Shown: in pieces, positions 1 through 4,537 of the stretch
Position numbering within the stretch: the stretch's first letter is position 1
Layout of the letters: each line of letters starts with the position of its first letter
From: JARDZI01 sp041639705
Lineage (GTDB): Bacteria > Bacillota > Clostridia > Clostridiales > Caloramatoraceae
DNA length: 5,563 nt
Direction: 5' to 3'
Assembly: GCA_041639705.1 (NCBI GenBank)
Contig: JBEQBT010000224.1
Location: forward strand, 1-5,563
Notes under the pieces: model-generated
Databases searched by the model: none
What the model was told of the DNA's origin: nothing
What the model saw: the letters and a program-made list of their open reading frames with translations, nothing else
Translations under genes and position numbers: made by a program

Positions 1-56
1 GAACCCCTGTTACCACCGTGAAAGGGTGGTGTCTTAGACCGCTTGACCAAGGGGCC
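1..56 (-). tRNA. tRNA-Glu(UUC), 3' part cut by window edge
   Basis: The minus-strand sequence starts GGCCCCTTGGTC, as in Bacillus/Clostridium tRNA-Glu. It has a 5-bp anticodon stem (CCACC/GGTGG) around loop CTTTCAC, which gives anticodon UUC. The window ends inside the T arm, so the T-loop, the 3' acceptor strand and CCA are missing here only because of the window edge. It is the last visible gene of the cluster in transcription order. Confidence 0.93.
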
Positions 57-64
57 ATATTAAT

Positions 65-115
65 TATGTCTGGGGTGTAAATATAGGTAAGATATTTTGC
101 TATCACAAAACTCTT
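65..115 (-). repeat. Single degenerate copy of the 51-bp tRNA-spacer repeat
   Basis: The unit lies between tRNA-Cys and tRNA-Glu. The core GGTAAGATATTTTGC is intact, but the right arm reads CACAAAACTCTT instead of GCAAAAATCTT and the small palindrome reads TGG-GGT-GTA. The second hairpin is therefore weakened. It is the most decayed of the 15 units. Confidence 0.8.
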
Positions 116-190
<75 letters not shown>

Positions 191-193
191 ATG

Positions 194-267
<74 letters not shown>

Positions 268-272
268 ATAAA

Positions 273-425
273 TATACCTGCGGTGCAAACATAGGTAAGA
301 TATTTTGCTTTGCAAAAATCTTATATACCTGCGGTGCAAACATAGGTAAGATATTTTGCTTTGCAAAAATCTTATATACCTGCGGTGCAAATAAATGAAA
401 GATATTTTGCTATGCAAAAATCTTT
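273..425 (-). repeat. Three tandem 51-bp tRNA-spacer repeat units
   Basis: Units begin at 273, 324 and 375, an exact period of 51. On the plus strand each has an ACCT/AGGT arm pair around the small palindrome TGC-GGT-GCA, followed by a strong hairpin AGATATTTTGC-ttt-GCAAAAATCTT. The first two units are virtually identical. The third has diverged to AAATAAATGAAAG in its middle and lost the AGG arm. The array fills the spacer between tRNA-Gly(GCC) and tRNA-Gly(UCC). Because 51 is divisible by 3, it also yields a spurious open frame with a 17-residue repeat. Confidence 0.95.
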
Positions 426-427
426 AT

Positions 428-502
428 TGGAGCGGAAGACGAGATTCGAACTCGCGACGTTCACCTTGGCAAGGTGACGCTCTACCACTGAGCCACTCCC
501 GC
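428..502 (-). tRNA. tRNA-Gly(GCC)
   Basis: The acceptor is GCGGGAG/CTTCCGC with one G-U pair, U73 and an encoded CCA. The anticodon stem TCACC/GGTGA encloses loop TTGCCAA, giving anticodon GCC. The T arm CGAGTTCGAATCTCG is canonical. Together with the two UCC genes it makes three glycine tRNA genes in the cluster. Confidence 0.97.
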
Positions 503-505
503 ATA

Positions 506-657
506 TATACCTGTGGTATAAATTAAGGTAAGATATTTTGCTATCGCAAAAATAATTATGCCTGTGGCACATATTAAGGTAAGATATTTTGCTACGCAAA
601 AATAATTATGCCTGCGGCACATATTAAGGTAAGATATTTTGCTACGCAAAAATCTTA
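506..657 (-). repeat. Three tandem tRNA-spacer repeat units, GGCACA subtype
   Basis: Units begin at 506, 557 and 607 (periods 51 and 50). The small palindrome reads TGT-GGT-ATA, TGT-GGC-ACA and TGC-GGC-GCA in turn, so changes in the left arm are matched in the right. The first two units end in AAAAATAATT, which shortens the second hairpin. The unit next to the tRNA-Phe CCA end keeps the full GCAAAAATCTT arm. Confidence 0.93.
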
Positions 658-659
658 AA

Positions 660-735
660 TGGTGCCCAGAGCCGGAATCGAACCAGCGACACAGGGATTT
701 TCAGTCCCTTGCTCTACCGACTGAGCTATCTGGGC
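660..735 (-). tRNA. tRNA-Phe(GAA)
   Basis: The acceptor is GCCCAGA/TCTGGGC with A73 and an encoded CCA. The D arm AGCTCAGTCGGTAGAGC is canonical. The anticodon loop CTGAAAA gives GAA. The T-arm stem GCTGG/CCGGC has one U-G pair. The gene looks fully functional. Confidence 0.97.
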
Positions 736-741
736 ATATTG

Positions 742-792
742 TATGCCTAGGTTGTAAATAAATGTACCATATTTTTCTATTGAAAAAATGTT
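742..792 (-). repeat. Single diverged tRNA-spacer repeat unit with compensatory changes
   Basis: One unit lies between the Leu pseudogene and tRNA-Phe. The first half has drifted (CCTAGGTTGTA...). The second hairpin reads CATATTTTTC-tatt-GAAAAAATG, where both the GAT/ATC pair and the TTTTGC/GCAAAA pair have changed on the two arms together (to CAT/ATG and TTTTTC/GAAAAA). Confidence 0.75.
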
Positions 793-876
793 TGGTGCGC
801 GCAGAGGGAACCGAACCTCCCACAATCTTGATGCTAGTCCTAAGTTTAGTCCGTCTGCAAATTCCGCCACGTCCTC
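793..876 (-). pseudogene. Decayed tRNA-Leu(UAG)
   Basis: The general layout is a long-variable-arm tRNA-Leu with the GTGGCGGAATTTG start of the D arm, anticodon loop CTTAGGA (UAG), and 3' end GCGCGCACCA. It no longer folds properly. The acceptor strands GAGGACG and TGCGCGC leave three mismatches (positions 2-71, 4-69 and 5-68). The anticodon stem CTAAA/CTAGC is largely unpaired, apparently after loss of one T. The D-loop has a single G where GG is expected, and the T stem GGAGG/CCCTC has an A-C mismatch. It sits between intact Lys and Phe genes, so it was probably a real member of the cluster that decayed. A divergent but functional tRNA is unlikely, and several sequencing errors cannot be ruled out. 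Confidence 0.75.
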
Positions 877-901
877 ATATTTAAATATATTATTTAATTA
901 A

Positions 902-977
902 TGGTGAGCCACCGGGGAATCGAACCCCGGACACCATGATTAAAAGTCATGTGCTCTACCGACTGAGCTAGTGGCTC
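902..977 (-). tRNA. tRNA-Lys(UUU)
   Basis: The acceptor is GAGCCAC/GTGGCTC with A73 and an encoded CCA. The anticodon stem CATGA/TCATG encloses loop CTTTTAA, giving anticodon UUU. The T arm CGGGGTTCGATTCCCCG is strong. One base separates its 5' end from the CCA of the upstream tRNA-Gln. The 25-base AT-rich spacer on its other side (877-901) holds no repeat unit. Confidence 0.97.
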
Positions 978-978
978 A

Positions 979-1053
979 TGGCTGGCCTGGCAGGATTTGA
1001 ACCTACGAATGCGGGAGTCAAAGTCCCGTGCCTTACCACTTGGCGACAGGCCA
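979..1053 (-). tRNA. tRNA-Gln(UUG)
   Basis: The acceptor begins with the weak U1-A72 pair (TGGCCTG/CAGGCCA) and has G73, both typical glutamine features. CCA is encoded. The anticodon stem GGGA/TCCC encloses a loop with TTG, giving anticodon UUG. The T arm GTAGGTTCAAATCCTGC has one U-G pair. Confidence 0.96.
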
Positions 1054-1059
1054 AGGTAA

Positions 1060-1112
1060 AATGCCTGCGGCGCAAATATAGGAAACATATTTTGCTACCG
1101 CAAAAATGTTAA
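1060..1112 (-). repeat. Single tRNA-spacer repeat unit with ACAT/ATGT arms
   Basis: One unit lies between tRNA-His and tRNA-Gln. The small palindrome is TGC-GGC-GCA and fully paired. The second hairpin reads AACATATTTTGC-tacc-GCAAAAATGTT. Compared with the common AAGAT/ATCTT arms, the G-C pair has flipped to C-G, so pairing is kept despite the change. Confidence 0.88.
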
Positions 1113-1113
1113 A

Positions 1114-1191
1114 TGGGGTGGATAATGGGATTCGAACCCATGGTCTCCAGAACCACAATCTGGCGCGCTAACCAACTACGCTATACCCACC
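1114..1191 (-). tRNA. tRNA-His(GUG)
   Basis: The acceptor is GTGGGTA/TATCCAC with C73 and encoded CCA. The base before the acceptor is G, giving the G-1:C73 pair that identifies tRNA-His, so the coordinates include G-1. The anticodon stem CCAGA/TCTGG encloses loop TTGTGGT, giving anticodon GUG. Confidence 0.97.
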
Positions 1192-1198
1192 ATATAAA

Positions 1199-1349
1199 TG
1201 TACTTACGGTGTAATTATAGGTAAGATATTTGCTTTGCAAAAATCAATTATACCTACGGTGTAGATATAGGTAAGATATTTTGCTTTGCAAAAATCAATT
1301 ATACCTACGGTGTAAATATAGGTAAGATATTTTGCTTTGCAAAAATCTT
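1199..1349 (-). repeat. Three tandem tRNA-spacer repeat units, TACGGTGTA subtype
   Basis: Units begin at 1199, 1249 and 1300 (periods 50 and 51). All three carry TAC-GGT-GTA, a compensated version of TGC-GGT-GCA. The first two end in GCAAAAATCAATT. The unit next to the tRNA-Arg CCA ends in GCAAAAATCTT and has the longest stem. The array fills the spacer between tRNA-Arg and tRNA-His. Confidence 0.95.
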
Positions 1350-1426
<77 letters not shown>

Positions 1427-1430
1427 AAAA

Positions 1431-1586
1431 TGTACCTGCTGTGCAAATAGATGAAAAATATTTTGCTTTGCAAAAATCAATTATACCTACGGTGTAAATA
1501 TAGGTAAGATATTTTGCTATTGCAAAAATCAATTATACCTACGGTGTAAATATAGGTAAGATATTTTGCTATTGCAAAAATCTTAA
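1431..1586 (-). repeat. Three tandem tRNA-spacer repeat units, first one diverged
   Basis: Units begin at 1431, 1482 and 1534 (periods 51 and 52). The last two are nearly identical to each other (TAC-GGT-GTA, hairpin loop TATT). The first has TGC-TGT-GCA and a broken AGG arm (AAATAGATGAAA). The unit nearest the tRNA-Gly CCA end again has the complete ATCTT arm. The array fills the spacer between tRNA-Gly(UCC) and tRNA-Arg. Confidence 0.94.
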
Positions 1587-1587
1587 T

Positions 1588-1661
<74 letters not shown>

Positions 1662-1679
1662 AAATCCATCAGTAATAAC

Positions 1680-1707
1680 ATTATATCACCTTTGAACATG
1701 TTGTCAA
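1680..1707 (-). promoter_or_regulatory. Consensus SigA promoter inside the tRNA cluster
   Basis: On the minus strand TTGACA (1702-1707) and TATAAT (1680-1685) are separated by 16 bases. Both hexamers match consensus exactly. A start near 1673 would give a leader of about 12 bases before tRNA-Gly, as expected for stable-RNA promoters. No repeat unit occupies this spacer, consistent with its use as a promoter. Confidence 0.88.
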
Positions 1708-1729
1708 TAAACATTTGGCTGTTAAAAAG

Positions 1730-1805
1730 TGGTCGGGGTGACAGGGATTGAACCTGCGACCTCATGGTCCCAAACCACGCGCGCTCCCATCTGCGCTACA
1801 CCCCG
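1730..1805 (-). tRNA. tRNA-Pro(UGG)
   Basis: The acceptor is CGGGGTG/CACCCCG with A73 and an encoded CCA. The C1-G72 pair is a proline hallmark. The anticodon loop TTTGGGA gives UGG, and the T arm is GCAGG-TTCAATC-CCTGT. It is the first gene of the cluster, 68 bases upstream of the first tRNA-Gly and separated from it by a second promoter. Confidence 0.96.
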
Positions 1806-1840
1806 AGATATCAAGATCTAAATCATCAGCAACACTATAT

Positions 1841-1869
1841 AGTATACAGTATGTTATGTTAATCGTCAA
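1841..1869 (-). promoter_or_regulatory. SigA promoter of the tRNA cluster
   Basis: On the minus strand TTGACG (1864-1869) and TATACT (1841-1846) are separated by exactly 17 bases. Transcription would begin near 1834, about 29 bases before tRNA-Pro. It would drive Pro and, by read-through, the rest of the cluster. Confidence 0.85.
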
Positions 1870-1876
1870 TAGAAAA

Positions 1877-1904
1877 TTGATAGGTTTTTCTCCCTAAATA
1901 TAGA
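1877..1904 (+). promoter_or_regulatory. Possible divergent promoter for the folded element
   Basis: TTGATA (1877-1882) and TATAGA (1899-1904) lie 16 bases apart on the plus strand, back to back with the tRNA promoter. A start near 1911 would fall just before the first arm of the folded region at 1919. The match is only moderate, and such matches are common in AT-rich DNA. Confidence 0.25.
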
Positions 1905-1963
1905 AGAATAAGCCTATAACGAGTTCATTGTTTTCTGTAGGAAGCAATAATAATACATTTAAA

Positions 1964-2072
1964 ACTATTGCCTAGTGAACTCGTCCAGCTTAAGCTGGAC
2001 ATTGAGACTTTGATGGGGGACTCTACCCCCACCAAAGTAGGCAATGGTACTCCCACTTATATAAGTGGGAGT
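1964..2072. other. Folded three-hairpin element, copy A
   Basis: No open frame explains this sequence, but it folds extensively. An outer helix pairs 1964-1974 with 2038-2048 (11 pairs, one G-U). It encloses hairpin 1, with CTCG/TGAG outside the palindrome TCCAGCTTAAGCTGGA at 1984-1999. It also encloses hairpin 2, with 2008-2019 paired to 2026-2037, loop ACTCTA and one A-C mismatch. Hairpin 3 is a perfect 24-base palindrome at 2049-2072. A second copy lies 144 bases downstream. It could be a structured RNA, a small palindromic mobile repeat, or a remnant of a hairpin-ended insertion sequence such as IS200/IS605. I do not recognise the family, and the strand is unknown. Confidence 0.7.
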
Positions 2073-2118
2073 CTTGAAAGTGGATAAATTCTTATAGCTT
2101 CTTTATATGCTTAGTATA

Positions 2119-2217
2119 GTGAACTCGTTCAGCTAAAGCTGAACATCGAGACTTCAGGTAGGGACTCTACCTCACCTGAAGCAAAAAGTGGAAACTCCAC
2201 CTTATAGAAGGTGGAGT
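2119..2217. other. Folded three-hairpin element, copy B
   Basis: This copy has the same order of parts as copy A. GTGAACTCG leads into hairpin 1 (CTCG at 2124-2127 with CGAG at 2147-2150, around TTCAGC-taaa-GCTGAA). Hairpin 2 pairs 2152-2159 with 2174-2181 and has the same ACTCTA loop (2164-2169) and an A-C mismatch. Hairpin 3 pairs 2194-2203 with 2208-2217. Stem sequences differ from copy A but remain paired, for example TTCAGC/GCTGAA against TCCAGC/GCTGGA. The long closing helix of copy A is not evident. Hairpin 3 doubles as the probable terminator of yfcE. Confidence 0.7.
2183..2217 (-). terminator. Probable terminator after yfcE
   Basis: Starting one base beyond the yfcE stop codon, the minus strand forms a perfect 10-bp hairpin (ACTCCACCTT-ctat-AAGGTGGAGT). 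It is followed by TTCCACTTTTT, with five T opposite 2183-2187. The T run begins a few bases after the stem, so termination may be moderate. The same hairpin is the third stem of copy B of the folded element. Confidence 0.6.
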
Positions 2218-2218
2218 C

Positions 2219-2689
2219 TTAGAAATTGATGAAATTACATTCTATTATTCCATTAGCAATTATAAGAACCAAACCTCCAGGCTTATTATCCCTTGGAAGT
2301 GATGTACTTCCCGGATTTAAATAAATAACTCCATTATAATCCTCTCGCATTTGCATATGTGTATGACCATACAAAACCACATCTGCATTCACTTCTTGAG
2401 CTTTAAACTGAAGTCTATATAAATCATAGTATACATTATACTTATGTCCATGGGTTATAAATATTTTCTTGCCTTCTACATTTATTACCTTATCATAAAT
2501 TGGTTCCCTTCCGTAATCATTGTTGCCTGTAACGTATTCTAGTCTCTTTTTATATTTATCATTTAGTTTAATAATATCCTTATAGCTATCACCAAGATGA
2601 ATTATCATATCCAAATCTCCCATTAAAGACAATGTCTTATCAAGGGTATATAGATTTCCATGGGAATCGCTAACAACACCTATTCTCAC
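2219..2689 (-). CDS. yfcE: YfcE/MJ0936-family metallophosphoesterase
   Basis: This is a 156-residue cytoplasmic phosphodiesterase of the calcineurin-like superfamily, close to the usual YfcE length. All metal-binding motifs are visible: D8 and H10 in SDSHGN, D34 in HLGD, N57 in GNND (55-58), H80 in THGH, and H109/H111 in GHTH, followed by NPGS (125-128). Relatives hydrolyse artificial phosphodiesters with Mn2+. The natural substrate is not established for most members, so the call is at family level. The start is GTG at 2687-2689, placed 8 bases after AGGGGG (2698-2703). No ATG fits the conserved MRIGVVSDSH start. It follows the methyltransferase gene by 41 bases and is probably co-transcribed with it. 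In Bacillus and many clostridia this gene directly follows rdgB. Here trmH and repeats intervene. Confidence 0.93.
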   Translation of the reverse strand: MRIGVVSDSHGNLYTLDKTLSLMGDLDMIIHLGDSYKDIIKLNDKYKKRLEYVTGNNDYGREPIYDKVINVEGKKIFITHGHKYNVYYDLYRLQFKAQEVNADVVLYGHTHMQMREDYNGVIYLNPGSTSLPRDNKPGGLVLIIANGIIECNFINF

Positions 2690-2730
2690 CAGGACTTCCC
2701 CCTAAATTAGTAATGTATTTATCCTTTTCT

Positions 2731-3561
2731 CTATTTATTTACCATCCTTCTTTGTTTATCTATTTCATAAAGCATAATTGAGCTGGCACATGCAACGTTA
2801 AAGGATGTAATTTTACCATACATAGGTATCTTAACAAGTTCATCACAAATTGTTTTATAATTGTTACTCAATCCATAGGTTTCATTCCCTATTAATAGTA
2901 ACATTGGGTTTGTTAAGTCCACTTCTTCAATTAAAACTTCTGCCTTTGAAGTTGATCCTATAACCTTAAAATTATTAAATTGATTTCTAATATCATCTAT
3001 CCATGGCAAGAGTTCATTATGGGACTCCAGTCTAACAGTAGGAATAGCAAAAAATGTCCCCATACTTGCTCTTATTGTTTTAGGATCATATAAATCCACA
3101 GCATGGCCTGTTATAATTAACCCATCCACCCTTAAAGCTTCACAGGAGCGAATCAATGTTCCCAAGTTTCCATGACTTGAAGGCCTGTCAAATACAACAA
3201 CAAGCATATCCGATCTTATATTGATGCGTGATAAATCGTTATCTGAAATCCTAGCCACAGCAACAATTTCTGAATAATCCTCATCCTTGTCACTAAGCTT
3301 ATCCATAAGCTTTGTTGGAAGTTCAATATGTGTATCTGCATTAGAATTCTTTATCACTCTATTTGCCCATTCTGACAATGGCTTTTCATTGGAGTATATA
3401 AAGGAATTTATATGCCAATTATTTTCGATTGCATAATTTATTGACTTCACACCTTCTATAAAAAATTCTTTAAGTTTATTTCTTTTTTCTCTATTCCTCT
3501 TTAAAACCTCAATTAGCTGAAACTCACTATTTTCCGAATAAATACTTCTAACCTTAGGCAT
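2731..3561 (-). CDS. TrmH/SpoU-family RNA 2'-O-ribose methyltransferase
   Basis: This is a 276-residue protein of the SPOUT class, predicted to methylate a ribose 2'-OH in tRNA or rRNA using S-adenosylmethionine. Residues 1-110 form a variable N-terminal, probably RNA-binding region. The catalytic knot domain starts near 118. Motif 1 is at 124-142 (DRPSSHGNLGTLIRS, with N131 and R138). Motif 2 is LLIGNETYGLS (222-232, with N226 and E227). Motif 3 is IPMYGKITSFNVACA (245-259, with S253 and N255). The ATG at 3561 is preceded at 9 bases by AAGGAG (3571-3576). The exact target cannot be read from the sequence, because many paralogues share these motifs, so no gene symbol is given. It probably forms an operon with yfcE. 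The upstream gap holds a possible -10 box and two palindromic repeats that may separate it from rdgB transcription. Confidence 0.92.
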   Translation of the reverse strand: MPKVRSIYSENSEFQLIEVLKRNREKRNKLKEFFIEGVKSINYAIENNWHINSFIYSNEKPLSEWANRVIKNSNADTHIELPTKLMDKLSDKDEDYSEIVAVARISDNDLSRINIRSDMLVVVFDRPSSHGNLGTLIRSCEALRVDGLIITGHAVDLYDPKTIRASMGTFFAIPTVRLESHNELLPWIDDIRNQFNNFKVIGSTSKAEVLIEEVDLTNPMLLLIGNETYGLSNNYKTICDELVKIPMYGKITSFNVACASSIMLYEIDKQRRMVNK

Positions 3562-3592
3562 ATTTTAGTTCTCCTTTAAATTCCTATTCACA

Positions 3593-3598
3593 ATTATA
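3593..3598 (-). promoter_or_regulatory. Possible -10 box for the methyltransferase-yfcE pair
   Basis: A perfect TATAAT lies on the minus strand about 32 bases before the methyltransferase start codon, at a sensible distance for a short leader. No good -35 hexamer is seen 16-19 bases upstream (best is CATCAA). The need for a separate promoter is inferred from the 373-base gap to rdgB. Confidence 0.35.
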
Positions 3599-3691
3599 AT
3601 GTATCATATTCTTATTTGATGAATTTTATAGGAAGAATACATCGTAACAAAAATGAAATCTCATAATCTCATGTGGCTGGCACCTCTGGGC

Positions 3692-3764
3692 TGTCATTCT
3701 GAGCGCAGCGAAGAATCTTTCCCCGAGTTACCCATTAAGATTCTTCACTACGTTCAGAATGACA
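3692..3764. repeat. Inverted repeat of the TGTCATTCTGAG type
   Basis: Two 28-base arms (3692-3719 and 3737-3764) are complementary except at three positions and flank a 17-base loop. The arms begin TGTCATTCTGAGCG and end GTTCAGAATGACA. I recall this palindrome as a widespread intergenic repeat in clostridia and other phyla. It has no coding capacity. In RNA it would form a very stable hairpin downstream of rdgB, and it could slow or end read-through. Confidence 0.85.
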
Positions 3765-3767
3765 ATT

Positions 3768-3865
3768 TGTAGGGGCGAACAGTGTTCGCCCGCCATTGCG
3801 CATCAACAATCAGAGAATAGTCTAACCTGTAGATACGTCGCGGGCGAATACTGTTCGCCCCTACA
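3768..3865. repeat. 98-bp element with GGGCGAACAGTGTTCGCCC ends
   Basis: Terminal arms at 3768-3793 and 3840-3865 (TGTAGGGGCGAACAGT...) are inverted copies with one mismatch over 26 bases. Each arm is itself nearly palindromic. The 46-base centre shows no open frame. This fits a small non-autonomous palindromic element of a type I recall from many clostridial genomes. It lies 3 bases from the other inverted repeat. Its G+C content is well above its surroundings, which suggests insertion. Confidence 0.85.
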
Positions 3866-3934
3866 TGTACCATGTTAACAAGCACCCTACAACATATTTT
3901 CACACAAATATGTATCTTTATCATTTATAACCGC

Positions 3935-4537
3935 TTACTCTCCCTGGAGTTTCCTCTTCAGATCTTCCAGCGCTCTTTTTCTATGACTTATACTATTTTT
4001 TTCCTCAGGTGTCAATTCTGCAAATGTTTTGTTTATCTCTGGGACTATGAACAAAGGATCATATCCAAATCCATTTGAACCTTTTTCTTCATATCCAATT
4101 CTTCCTTCTACATAGCCTTTTCCTTCAATTTTATTTCCATCTGGTGTTAGCATTACAATGGCACTTGCAAACCTTGCTCCTCTTTTTTCATCAGGTGTAT
4201 CCTTCAATAGCTCTAATAGCCTATCATTGTTCTTTCTATCATTCCCGTGCTCTCCAGCGAATCTCGCTGAGTATACTCCTGGAGCTCCGTCTAGTGCATA
4301 TACCTCCAAACCAGAATCATCTGCAAGGACAGCTTCATTTGCTAAATCAAAAATAGCCTTTGCCTTAATATATGAATTTTCTTCAAATGTACTCCCGTTT
4401 TCCTCTACGTCTATATCTATGCCAGCTTCCTTCAAAGAAAGGATACAATAGTTTATATCCTTTAATATGGTCTTTATCTCACTAATCTTATGAGCATTGT
4501 TGCTTGCAACAATTAGTCTATTTCCCTTCTTTGTCAT
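3935..4537 (-). CDS. rdgB: XTP/dITP diphosphatase (RdgB/HAM1 family)
   Basis: This is a 200-residue house-cleaning enzyme that hydrolyses non-canonical purine triphosphates (XTP, dITP, ITP) to the monophosphate and pyrophosphate, keeping deaminated purines out of DNA and RNA. Family signatures are complete: SNNAHKISEI (12-21, with N13, K17 and E20 for triphosphate binding), NSYIKAKA (54-61), ADDSGLEVYALDGAPGVYSARFAG (72-95, metal and catalytic D73/D74), SNGFGYDPLF (154-163, base pocket) and SHRKRAL (184-190). I chose the ATG at 4537. It gives the family N-terminus and sits 9 bases after GGAGG (4547-4551). An upstream in-frame TTG at 4582 would add 15 residues unlike the family. The start overlaps the rph stop by 20 bases, indicating translational coupling. 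The rph-rdgB order is classic for Firmicutes. Confidence 0.96.
   Translation of the reverse strand: MTKKGNRLIVASNNAHKISEIKTILKDINYCILSLKEAGIDIDVEENGSTFEENSYIKAKAIFDLANEAVLADDSGLEVYALDGAPGVYSARFAGEHGNDRKNNDRLLELLKDTPDEKRGARFASAIVMLTPDGNKIEGKGYVEGRIGYEEKGSNGFGYDPLFIVPEINKTFAELTPEEKNSISHRKRALEDLKRKLQGE

Noticed and set aside
273..657. The regularly spaced repeats resemble a CRISPR array
   Set aside because: The 51-bp units are tandem and contiguous, with no unique spacers between them, are interrupted by tRNA genes, and no cas genes are present.
655..1088. Short minus-strand open frames over the tRNA genes
   Set aside because: They read through tRNA-Phe, Leu-pseudo, Lys and Gln sequences and carry no protein-like features.
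1928..1956. Alternative plus-strand promoter TTGTTT-17-TAATAC
   Set aside because: Both hexamers match only 4 of 6 bases, and the site lies inside the paired region. It is weaker than the candidate at 1877-1904.
3892..3913. AT-rich hairpin after rdgB (ACATATTT/AAATATGT) as a terminator
   Set aside because: The stem is only 8 A-T-rich pairs and is followed on the minus strand by TTGTAGGG, with no T run, so termination cannot be supported.
3872..4451. Plus-strand open frames opposite rdgB
   Set aside because: They are antisense to a complete, well-conserved rdgB and have no ribosome binding sites or recognisable domains.
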